From assembly GCF_964036645.1 (NCBI RefSeq), contig NZ_OZ038525.1, positions 1,225,501 to 1,289,500 of the forward strand: a DNA stretch of 64,000 nucleotides, read 5' to 3'. Source of the DNA: Tenacibaculum sp. 190524A02b. GTDB taxonomy: Bacteria > Bacteroidota > Bacteroidia > Flavobacteriales > Flavobacteriaceae. The notes beneath the pieces were generated by a model. That model was given only the letters and a program-made list of their open reading frames with translations, had not been told where the DNA came from and ran no database searches. The position numbers and the translations under genes are program-made. Shown piece after piece: positions 55,810 to 63,151 of the stretch (position 1 is the first letter of the stretch; each line of letters begins with the position of its first letter).

Positions 55810-56541
55810 ATGAAAAAATTAAATGTACTACTAATACTTATACTAAGTATTTCTATAAATATACAAGCCCAAAGCTGGTGGAGTTCAAAAAAAGTCAGAG
55901 GAAACGGAAATGTTATAACAAAAACAAGAACTATTGACAAATTTGATAGAGTAAGTGTTGGAGGATCTTTTAATGTTGTTCTTGTACAAGGTAAAGAAGG
56001 CAAAGTAACCATTGAAGGTGAGGAAAATATTATTCCTTATCTAGAAACTTTTGTTAAAAATGACAAATTAAAAATTAAGTTTAAAGACAATACCAATATT
56101 AGAACAACTAAAAAGCTTACAGTTACTGTTGCCTTTGAGGATGTAGAAGGAATTTCTTTAGGAGGCTCTGGAAACGTAAATGTTACCAGTGAAATAAGAG
56201 GAGAAGATGTTGATTTTAACATTGGTGGTTCTGGAAATATCAGAGCTAAAGTAGCTACTGAAAACGCAAAAGCCTCTATTGGTGGTTCTGGAAATATAAA
56301 ATTAGAAGGTACTACAACCAACTTTAAGGCTTCTATTGCTGGGTCTGGTAACGTAAAAGCTTATGACCTTAGAGCTGAAAACCTAAAAGCTTCAATTGCT
56401 GGATCTGGAGATGTACATATTTATGCTACCAAAAAAATAAAAGCTAGTGTAGTAGGATCTGGAAGTGTATACTACAAAGGAAATCCTAAATATATAGATA
56501 CAAAATCTGTAGGATCTGGAGATGTTATAAACCGAAATTAA
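55810..56541 (+). CDS. DUF2807 (GIN-domain) exported protein
   Basis: 243 residues with a signal peptide (LNVLLILILSISINIQAQ). The DUF2807 pattern is clear: RTIDKFDRVSVGGSFNVVLVQG, then IEGEENIIPYLETFVKNDKLKIKF. A beta-solenoid of repeated glycine-rich turns follows (GGSGNVNV, GGSGNIRA, GGSGNIKL, AGSGNVKA, AGSGDVHI, VGSGSVYY, VGSGDVIN). In Bacteroidota these proteins are called head GIN domain, putative adhesin-like. It is the last gene of the sigma operon. An IS element now lies between it and the probable operon terminator at 57942. Confidence 0.87.
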   Translation: MKKLNVLLILILSISINIQAQSWWSSKKVRGNGNVITKTRTIDKFDRVSVGGSFNVVLVQGKEGKVTIEGEENIIPYLETFVKNDKLKIKFKDNTNIRTTKKLTVTVAFEDVEGISLGGSGNVNVTSEIRGEDVDFNIGGSGNIRAKVATENAKASIGGSGNIKLEGTTTNFKASIAGSGNVKAYDLRAENLKASIAGSGDVHIYATKKIKASVVGSGSVYYKGNPKYIDTKSVGSGDVINRN

Positions 56542-56607
56542 TTTTCACATAAATTGTGACGTCCTGAATACTCGTTACAATAATTAATATATTAAAGGTA
56601 GTAATTT

Positions 56608-57549
56608 TTAAATTGCTACCTTTAGTTTTTTGTAGCTTTTTCTTTTGACTTTTTTTTGTTGGTGCATTTGATTAGGAGTTAACATTGAATTTGATAAATG
56701 AGGTCTTATTTGATTGTAAATATTGATTGCATTTTTAATTAACTTCTTTTTAATTTGTATAGAAACGTCGTATTTATCAATTGCAAATTCTTGTTTAAGA
56801 ATCCCATTGATTCTTTCAGCTATAGCATTTTCATAAGGATCATATTTTTCAGTCATGCTAGGTTTGATATTATTGATACTTAACATTTTTTGATATTCAT
56901 TAGAGCAATATTGTAACCCTCTATCTGAATGATGAATAATAGGTTCTTTATTATAATTTCTATTAGAGATTGCCATATCTAGGGCTCTTAAAGAACCTGC
57001 TACATTTAAACTATTAGAGACATCATACCCCATTATTTTTTTAGAGTAAGCATCAGTAATTAGCGCTAAATAACATGGGTTTTCTCTCTTTCCAATGTAA
57101 GTAATATCACTCACCCATACTTGTTCAGGTCTTACAAATTCTATATTTTTAAGTTGATTTACATGTTTTCTAAATCTATGATGAGAATTTGTAGTTATAT
57201 GATATTTTTTTCTTGGTAGAATTAATAAATTATTAGCTTTTAATATTTTAAACAACTTATCACGACCAACACCAATTGCTTTTAATTCAGATTTTAAAAG
57301 ATAAAATAATTTCCTTGTACCTATTCTCGGCATTGATATACGGATAGTATTTACTAAATCAATAACCTTTTTACTAAGCTTTTGTTTCTCTTTATATGAA
57401 TGAATAGCTCTATAATATACCTGCCTATTCACCCCGAGTAAATCACAGGTAGCTGTTATGCTTTCTTTGGCTTCTTGACTATATTTTTTGATAACTCGGG
57501 TACGTGCTTTTTCTGATTGGAATATTAAATTCTTCTTCAGCAATATCAA
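56608..57549 (-). CDS. IS3-family transposase orfB (DDE integrase domain)
   Basis: About 313 codons. The first part is an HTH_21-like region (LVNTIRISMPRIGTRKLFYLLKSEL). The rve integrase core has the catalytic triad intact: D in VWVSDITYIG, D in HHSDRGLQY and E in NAIAERINGILKQEF, with 35 residues between the second D and the E (the D35E spacing). The frame has no ATG at its start (TTG at 57549), so expression as an orfAB fusion through ribosomal frameshifting is expected. The C-terminus (YNQIRPHLSNSMLTPNQMH) is the family standard. Confidence 0.9.
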   Translation of the reverse strand: MILLKKNLIFQSEKARTRVIKKYSQEAKESITATCDLLGVNRQVYYRAIHSYKEKQKLSKKVIDLVNTIRISMPRIGTRKLFYLLKSELKAIGVGRDKLFKILKANNLLILPRKKYHITTNSHHRFRKHVNQLKNIEFVRPEQVWVSDITYIGKRENPCYLALITDAYSKKIMGYDVSNSLNVAGSLRALDMAISNRNYNKEPIIHHSDRGLQYCSNEYQKMLSINNIKPSMTEKYDPYENAIAERINGILKQEFAIDKYDVSIQIKKKLIKNAINIYNQIRPHLSNSMLTPNQMHQQKKVKRKSYKKLKVAI

Positions 57550-57886
57550 TCATCATATCAAAAATGATGACTTTTTTATCAGCAAGCTCTGCTAAATATT
57601 CAGCACGTGCTTTTTGCTTTTCTAAAAGCTTGACTTGTTGCTCTAATTCTAAAATACGCTGTTCAGGTGTTTTTGACATGGTTTGATTTATACTAAAATC
57701 GTAATCAAATTTACCATATTTTTTTAACCAAGTACGAATCGTAGATCTTGCTTGAATACCATATTTATCAATCGCTTGAGTTCTGGTTAATAATCCTTGC
57801 TCAATCTCTTGAACAACTTGTAGTTTAAAGGACAAACTATAATCCTTTTGGGTTCGCTTTACATAATCTGATTTCCTAGAATCCAT
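57479..57886 (-). CDS. IS3-family transposase orfA (HTH domain)
   Basis: 135 codons: an HTH_Tnp-type DNA-binding domain (YSLSFKLQVVQEIEQGLLTRTQAIDKYGIQARSTIRTWLKKYG, split here by position only), then a leucine-zipper coiled coil (QRILELEQQVKLLEKQ). As written, it lies in the +1 frame relative to orfB. Adding one A to the AGAAAAAGC stretch (T5 at 57508-57512 on the + strand) gives the tail RKKHVPELSKNIVKKPKK, a canonical A AAA AAG slippery heptamer and the usual -1 relation. A one-base loss is therefore likely, and this copy may be unable to make the fusion protein. Confidence 0.85.
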   Translation of the reverse strand: MDSRKSDYVKRTQKDYSLSFKLQVVQEIEQGLLTRTQAIDKYGIQARSTIRTWLKKYGKFDYDFSINQTMSKTPEQRILELEQQVKLLEKQKARAEYLAELADKKVIIFDMMIDIAEEEFNIPIRKSTYPSYQKI

Positions 57887-57941
57887 AAAATAACTTTTAG
57901 TTGTAACGCTATTTTAGGACGGGACAAATATAACCTTAATA

Positions 57942-57979
57942 AAACCGATTAATTTTTTAATCGGTTTTTGTTTTTTCTT
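57942..57979 (+). terminator. Rho-independent terminator, probably of the sigma/GIN operon
   Basis: An 11-bp stem, AAACCGATTAA with TTAATCGGTTT, and a 4-nt loop, followed by a T-rich tract (57965-57979). It lies just beyond the right end of the IS. Without the IS it would be about 30 nt after the DUF2807 stop codon. Confidence 0.7.
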
Positions 57980-58024
57980 TCAAAGTTAGAGTTAACTTTA
58001 CACTCCTAACAAACAACTAAACTA

Positions 58025-59434
58025 ATGACTACTTCTACTATTAATTTAGATGATTTAAAATCTCCTAAAGGATCGTTTTTACTAGGAAATTTAAAAGATT
58101 TTAAAAAGAAAAATAAACATCGAATTTTGGAAGATTGGGCTAAAGAATATGGAGAATTATTTACTATTAAGCTTGGTCCTAAAAAAATATTGGTTTCAGC
58201 TAACCACGAAGTAAACACAGCTATTTTAAAACAAAGACCTACTAAATTTAGACGCCTTTCAAAAATTAATGAAATCTTTGTTGAAATGGGGTTCCATACT
58301 GTTTTTAATGCAGAAGGTGATAATTGGAGGAAACAAAGGAAACCAGTAGCTGAAGCTCTAAACGTTAAAAATGTAAAAGGCTACTACCCTATTATCAAAG
58401 AAAAAACGACCAACTTGTTAACTAAAATAGATGGTTATACTTCTACAGAAGATAATATAGAAATTTTAAATGATTTTATTGCCTTTACCATAGACGTAAC
58501 TACAGAGATTGCATTTGGATATAAATTAAATACAATTAACAATAAAGAAAATAGCTTTCAGAATCACTTAGAGCTCATCTTTCCATTAATTAATGAACGA
58601 ATTACTGCTCCAATTCCATTTTGGCGAATTTTCCCAAATAAAAAGGATAAGCAACTAAAAAAATCACTCGATGCTATTGAGATCATTGTTAATGATTTTA
58701 TTAAAGAAGCTAAAGGTCGTTTACAGAATAACCCAGCACTCCAAGAAGAACCTTCTAATTTTTTAGAAGCACTATTAGTTGAAAGCAAAAAAGAAGGAAG
58801 CGTGTTTGATGAAAAAACACTATACGGTAATGTTATCGCAATGCTTTTAGCTGGAGAAGATACAACTTCAAACACCTTAGCTTGGACTTTATATTATTTA
58901 GCCCAAAATCCTGAAATGGTAAAAAAAATAAGAGAAGAATCTATTCAAATTTACAAAACCAATTCAGTTCCAGAAAATTACAATCAGGTAAATCAACTTA
59001 CATATACAAATGCAGTAATTCAAGAAGTAATCCGATTAAAACCAACAACTCCAATGTTGTATTTTCAAGCTAATGAAGATATTACGTTAAATAATGTATT
59101 TATCCCCAAGGATACTGCGGTTATTACTCAAAATAGTTATGCTAGTATGCATGATGATAATTTTTCTAACCCCAATAAATTTGACCCTAAAAGATGGGTA
59201 AAGTCGGAATGCCCCTATAAAAATCATGAAGCTAAAGCTATTAAAGCTTTTGGCGGTGGCGCTAGATTATGTCCAGGAATGCATTTATCTATTATTGAAA
59301 TGACAACCGCAATTTCTAGTATTTGCAAACAATATGATATTTTTCTTAAAGTAAACCCATACGAAGTGGAAGAAAATTTTGCCTTTACTGTTTACCCTGA
59401 AAATTTAAAAGTTCAATTTAAAAAAGTCCATTAA
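58025..59434 (+). CDS. Cytochrome P450
   Basis: 469 residues, cytosolic (no signal). P450 landmarks are present in order: the I-helix oxygen-activation motif AGEDTTSNTLAW near residue 278, the K-helix ExxR in VIQEVIRLKPTTPM near 338, and the haem-binding loop FGGGARLCPGMHL near 412 with the thiolate Cys. Length and the CYP4/CYP102-like PTTPMLYFQANEDITLNNVFIPKDT segment suggest fatty-acid or other lipid hydroxylation, but the family cannot be fixed without a search. A redox partner is not encoded nearby. The gene is monocistronic, with a hairpin after the stop. Confidence 0.93.
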   Translation: MTTSTINLDDLKSPKGSFLLGNLKDFKKKNKHRILEDWAKEYGELFTIKLGPKKILVSANHEVNTAILKQRPTKFRRLSKINEIFVEMGFHTVFNAEGDNWRKQRKPVAEALNVKNVKGYYPIIKEKTTNLLTKIDGYTSTEDNIEILNDFIAFTIDVTTEIAFGYKLNTINNKENSFQNHLELIFPLINERITAPIPFWRIFPNKKDKQLKKSLDAIEIIVNDFIKEAKGRLQNNPALQEEPSNFLEALLVESKKEGSVFDEKTLYGNVIAMLLAGEDTTSNTLAWTLYYLAQNPEMVKKIREESIQIYKTNSVPENYNQVNQLTYTNAVIQEVIRLKPTTPMLYFQANEDITLNNVFIPKDTAVITQNSYASMHDDNFSNPNKFDPKRWVKSECPYKNHEAKAIKAFGGGARLCPGMHLSIIEMTTAISSICKQYDIFLKVNPYEVEENFAFTVYPENLKVQFKKVH

Positions 59435-59445
59435 AATCTTTAATA

Positions 59446-59472
59446 AAACTCCATAACTTATATATGGAGTTT
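59446..59472. terminator. Rho-independent terminator between convergent genes
   Basis: A perfect 10-bp stem AAACTCCATA / TATGGAGTTT with a 7-nt loop. It is followed by ATTTTG on the plus strand. It lies 11 nt after the P450 stop codon and faces the NTF2-like gene. Confidence 0.65.
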
Positions 59473-59522
59473 ATTTTGAAAATATCTTCAAGCATAAAGA
59501 TTGCTTAGGTATTGACTTTCTA

Positions 59523-59936
59523 TTAAAGTTTTCTGTAGGTAAATGATTTATGAATTATTTTCCATTCATTTTTAACTTTCAATAGAAGTAGATAATCCGT
59601 ATACACTCGCTTATAATCTGGCATCTTGATCTCTAATTTTGCCATAGCAGCGTTATTCTCTATATCAACTGATATTATTTTTCCAATTCTATTACTCTTC
59701 TTTCCTTTTTTAATATTCTTAATGTAATTTTTTCCTTCCCAAACTTGTAACTCTCCATTCTTTACATGATATAATTTTAAATCTTTATGAAAGGCGTTGG
59801 TTACAATTTCAGGCATGCCATTAGCTGTACCCTCCATATAATCATTGATAGTAGACTTTACCTTCTCTAACTCAGTTTGTGCTATTACAGCACAATAAAA
59901 CGTTAATAAAATACTTGTTAAAACTATTTTTTTCAT
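59523..59936 (-). CDS. Exported NTF2-like (putative lumazine-binding/SnoaL-like) protein
   Basis: 137 residues with a signal peptide (KIVLTSILLTFYCAVIAQ). The alpha+beta cone fold of NTF2-like proteins is suggested by an N-terminal helix (TINDYMEGTANGMPEIVTNAFH) followed by strands (KLYHVKNGELQVWEG, AMAKLEIKMPDYKRVYTDYLLLLKVKNEWKIIHKSF). This matches the Lumazine_bd_2-type group often annotated in Bacteroidota. It lies 6 nt after the serine hydrolase gene, so they are co-expressed. No catalytic residue can be assigned. Confidence 0.78.
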   Translation of the reverse strand: MKKIVLTSILLTFYCAVIAQTELEKVKSTINDYMEGTANGMPEIVTNAFHKDLKLYHVKNGELQVWEGKNYIKNIKKGKKSNRIGKIISVDIENNAAMAKLEIKMPDYKRVYTDYLLLLKVKNEWKIIHKSFTYRKL

Positions 59937-59942
59937 TCTAAA

Positions 59943-61379
59943 TTATTTAATTGTTTTTATTCTTAACTCTTGAATTCTTTTCTCTATATTATTTTTCACT
60001 CTCTCATCTTTACCTTCATTTATTTCCAATGCTTTTTGATAGTTATAAATAGCTTTTTCTAAATCTCCTTGTATTGAATATCCTTCTGCTAAAGAATCAA
60101 AAGTATTTAAAGATTTAGGGAAGATTTTTGTATTCATTATAAAGACTTCAATTGCTTTCTCTATTCTAGGATGGATTGCATGAATAAAACTATACCCTAT
60201 TTCATTCAATATTTTCTCAATAGGTAACTCCTTATTATTATTTATTAAAGTATTTATTTTTTTATTGTCACTTTTATTGAAAGCTATCTCCAATTCTTCA
60301 CTCAACCAACTTTCTTTTACTTTTAAGCTATTATCAACCAAACTAAGCATATTATTTGCTACCCGTTCGATATATGGGTCATAACGATAACCATTAGATA
60401 AAAGAATTATCGTCAAATTTTTAACAGGTATTTTCTTTATTATAGAGACTCCTCCACCAGTAAATCCTATTGTTTTAAATTTATTAATTGCCCCCAACAT
60501 CCAACCATATGAAAAGAAAGAGCTACCATTAGTATATAAAAACGGATTTAGCATTTGTTCTTTATAACCAGTTTTTAATATTGAATTGGTATCAAATTGA
60601 GTGCTCCAGTTTATAAAATTATCTAGAGTAATACTTAAGCTTCCAGCACTTAACAAATAATCTGGTAAATAAAAATCAAATATTTTAGGTTCATACTTTT
60701 CATCTGGATAATATTCCGTAACTCTGTTAGGTACAACATCTAAAATATCACCAGAAAATGAAATTCCTTTTTTTACACCCTTAAATTGATTTTTAATAAT
60801 GAAATCTTCAATACGTTCATTGGTAATTTTTTCTAGTAATTGCTGTAGAATCCAAAAGTTGGTTCTATTATATGCATATCTATTTCCTGCTTTAAATAAA
60901 ATAGGAGCTTTAAAAAGTTGGTCTTTAGCTTCTTTTTCCGACAAATTTCTATGAACTTTCATTACTGGTAAGCCAGAAGAATGTGATAATAAATGTTTAA
61001 CTTGTATCGCTTTCCAGTTCTCAGGAAATTTGTTAAAATACTTCCCTATAGGTTCTTCTAGTTTTATCTTGCCCTCTTGAATTAATTGAAATATAGCAGT
61101 GGAAACAATGATTTTTGTTAATGAATGAACTTTAAAAAGTGTTTTTTTTGAAACTGGTACGTTATATTCAAAATTTGAAATACCATAAAATGATTTATGA
61201 ATTATTTCATCATTTTTTACAATAGCCAATGCCATTCCAGGTATTTCAAATTCTTTCATTACCTTATTAACATAACTATCAATTTTATTACTGATACTTA
61301 TTTCTTCTGGAGTTGTTTTAGTAACACAACTATTAAGAAATAATATCAATATACTTAACTTAAAAACCAATTTTTGCAT
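59943..61379 (-). CDS. Serine beta-lactamase-like hydrolase lipoprotein with C-terminal TPR
   Basis: 478 residues from the ATG at 61377-61379, chosen because a lipoprotein signal follows (LVFKLSILILFLNSC). An upstream start at 61409 adds ten residues. Catalytic motifs are SxxK in KVHSLTKIIVSTAIF and YxN in RYAYNRTNFWILQQL. A late FTGGGVS segment replaces KTG. The C-terminus ends in TPR helices (NTFDSLAEGYSIQGDLEKAIYNYQKALEIN). Same domain order as the gene at 10634, but moderately diverged. It forms a pair with the NTF2-like gene. It probably acts in the periplasm on an ester or D-amino-acid substrate that I cannot name. Confidence 0.85.
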   Translation of the reverse strand: MQKLVFKLSILILFLNSCVTKTTPEEISISNKIDSYVNKVMKEFEIPGMALAIVKNDEIIHKSFYGISNFEYNVPVSKKTLFKVHSLTKIIVSTAIFQLIQEGKIKLEEPIGKYFNKFPENWKAIQVKHLLSHSSGLPVMKVHRNLSEKEAKDQLFKAPILFKAGNRYAYNRTNFWILQQLLEKITNERIEDFIIKNQFKGVKKGISFSGDILDVVPNRVTEYYPDEKYEPKIFDFYLPDYLLSAGSLSITLDNFINWSTQFDTNSILKTGYKEQMLNPFLYTNGSSFFSYGWMLGAINKFKTIGFTGGGVSIIKKIPVKNLTIILLSNGYRYDPYIERVANNMLSLVDNSLKVKESWLSEELEIAFNKSDNKKINTLINNNKELPIEKILNEIGYSFIHAIHPRIEKAIEVFIMNTKIFPKSLNTFDSLAEGYSIQGDLEKAIYNYQKALEINEGKDERVKNNIEKRIQELRIKTIK

Positions 61380-61464
61380 CAATTTCCATTTTATATTTTG
61401 CTCCAACAAAAGAAATGGTATTCTTAAAAAAAAGGTTTATAAATTATAATTTAGAAGTACTATT

Positions 61465-62514
61465 TTATAAATCAGAACTTCTAAAATGCTGTTTTTTATA
61501 GGCAGAAGGCGTATTACCTACTAATTTTTTAAAAGTAGTAAAAAAAGTAGATTTAGAATTAAAACCACATTCATAACCAATATGCTCAGTTGTATAATTA
61601 GTTGAAGTTCTTAACATTTTTTTAGCTGCTTCAATTCTGTATTCATTAATGAATGTAGAAAAACTTTTCCCTTTATTATCATTTAAAAATTGAGATAAAT
61701 AATGTGGTAAAACATGTAATTCTTTAGCCACATCTGCTAATTTTAAATTTGAGTTCTTGTACAGCTCTTTTTCTAAAACTAATTTTTCTAGTTTTTTATT
61801 AAATATTTCAGCTTCATCATTCTGTATTCTTTTATCAGCATACTTTACTTGTTCTTCATAAAAAATAGGGTTGTGTTTCTTTTTAAAAATCCAAAACAGA
61901 ACTATTAAAATAAATACAAACGTAAACGTTGAAGCACCTACAATATAAGATACATAAGTTCCAAATTTATAAGCTAACCAAATAGCTAATACTCCTAAAA
62001 AAACAGTCACTATCCAAACATCAATAGGTTTACTATTCTTAGTATCTAGAAATAGTTTTTTTAAAATACCTTTTATATAAAAGGTTGTTATAATAATATA
62101 AATTCCCCATAGAATATTTATAATATTTATAATATACCTTTTCCATAAAAACCTATGTTCAGAATAAGGATATAATATTCCTAAAGCGATGACTATAATA
62201 GATACAGGAATTACATGTAACCACCATAATTGCTTTTTACCTTTTAATATTGTTTTTATATAAAGAAATAAAAACGGACCAATTAATACACAGGCAGACA
62301 AGCCTATTTGAATAAAAACTACCGTTAAATCTGGATTAAAATAAAATAAAACCGATTTTAAGACTCGTATACTAATTACTAATAAAAGAGCAGATAGAAA
62401 ATAATTAGAATACTGACTTTTTTTAGAAGAAAATAAAAAATATAGACCTAAAAACAAACTATTAAAAGCTCCAAAAGCACTAAAAAGAAATAATAACTGT
62501 TGCTTTAACTCCAT
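61465..62514 (-). CDS. Membrane-anchored AraC-family transcriptional regulator
   Basis: 349 residues. About seven hydrophobic helices occupy residues 5-215, followed by a cytoplasmic AraC DNA-binding domain with two helix-turn-helix units (LADVAKELHVLPHYLSQFLNDN and NYTTEHIGYECGFNSKSTFFTTFKKLVGNTPSAY). This layout is common in Flavobacteriia. Start and stop overlap (TAATG at 62512-62516) with the acyltransferase gene upstream. It may regulate the serine hydrolase pair that follows after 85 nt. Ligand unknown. Confidence 0.88.
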   Translation of the reverse strand: MELKQQLLFLFSAFGAFNSLFLGLYFLFSSKKSQYSNYFLSALLLVISIRVLKSVLFYFNPDLTVVFIQIGLSACVLIGPFLFLYIKTILKGKKQLWWLHVIPVSIIVIALGILYPYSEHRFLWKRYIINIINILWGIYIIITTFYIKGILKKLFLDTKNSKPIDVWIVTVFLGVLAIWLAYKFGTYVSYIVGASTFTFVFILIVLFWIFKKKHNPIFYEEQVKYADKRIQNDEAEIFNKKLEKLVLEKELYKNSNLKLADVAKELHVLPHYLSQFLNDNKGKSFSTFINEYRIEAAKKMLRTSTNYTTEHIGYECGFNSKSTFFTTFKKLVGNTPSAYKKQHFRSSDL

Positions 62515-63047
62515 TAAAATAACTCTGGATTTGCTCCTTTTACATCTTTATAAAAATCATAAAACACTTTAAAATCAGCTTCTATATCATCTGTTGGATA
62601 ATAAGGTTCTGATACCGCCATTTGTTTTCTACCAAAATCTAATGTAAACATTATAATAGGAATATTTGCACCCTTAGCAATGTAATAAAAACCTGTTTTC
62701 CATTTTTCTACTTTTTGTCTAGTTCCTTCAGGAGATAAAGCCAATCTAAACTCATCATGCTTATTAAAAACATCAATAATAGCTTGTACTTTATTTGAGT
62801 TGGTTGTTCTATCAACTGGAGCGCCACCTAACCATCTAAAAATAAAACCAAAAGGAGGTTTAAACAATGACTTTTTCCCTATAAAATTAATTTTAATTCC
62901 AAAAGAGTTTCTTGCTAAAATAGCTATTGGAAAATCTTTCCAACTGGTGTGAGGAGCACCTATTGCAATGTATTTTTTTATATCTCTAGGGAAATCACCA
63001 ACCAACTTCCATCCTAAAATTTTAGTATAAATAAATTTAGATATCAT
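62514..63047 (-). CDS. 1-acyl-glycerol-3-phosphate acyltransferase family (PlsC-like)
   Basis: 177 residues. The HxxxxD catalytic motif is GAPHTSWKDFPI near residue 33. Substrate-binding motifs are FRWLGGAPVDR near residue 70 and SPEGTRQKVEKW near 100, then IPIIMFTLDFG. Shorter than classical PlsC (about 240 residues) and lacking an N-terminal membrane helix, as in many small Bacteroidota acyltransferases. The stop overlaps the AraC gene start. It would acylate a lysophospholipid or another lipid at the inner membrane. Confidence 0.87.
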   Translation of the reverse strand: MISKFIYTKILGWKLVGDFPRDIKKYIAIGAPHTSWKDFPIAILARNSFGIKINFIGKKSLFKPPFGFIFRWLGGAPVDRTTNSNKVQAIIDVFNKHDEFRLALSPEGTRQKVEKWKTGFYYIAKGANIPIIMFTLDFGRKQMAVSEPYYPTDDIEADFKVFYDFYKDVKGANPELF

Positions 63048-63118
63048 TTCTTAATAAAATAAACACCAATGATACGGTTTTCAATAAAAATAACAAATAT
63101 TTTTAGCATAACTTCTAC

Positions 63119-63126
63119 TATATTTG
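63119..63126 (+). promoter_or_regulatory. Candidate -7 box of the rmuC promoter
   Basis: TATATTTG is an exact match to TAnnTTTG. It lies 25 nt before the rmuC start codon, in the 104-nt gap that separates rmuC from the divergent acyltransferase gene. The -33 region is T-rich but without a clear TTG. Confidence 0.45.
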
Positions 63127-63151
63127 CATACTTTATAACTAGACAGTCTAA

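Larger units (their letters stand above)
56555..57926 (-). mobile_element. IS3-family insertion sequence (1372 bp)
   Basis: The ends carry imperfect terminal inverted repeats. Left (56555-56580) starts TGTGACGTCCTGAATA and right, read inward, starts TGTCCCGTCCTAAAAT. They match at 19 of 26 positions, with a shared inner CGTTACAA. Both flanks carry AAT (56552-56554 and 57927-57929), a 3-bp target duplication as usual for this family. Inside are orfA (HTH) and orfB (DDE integrase). The insertion lies in the gap between the DUF2807 gene and a terminator, so no gene is disrupted. Confidence 0.88.
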
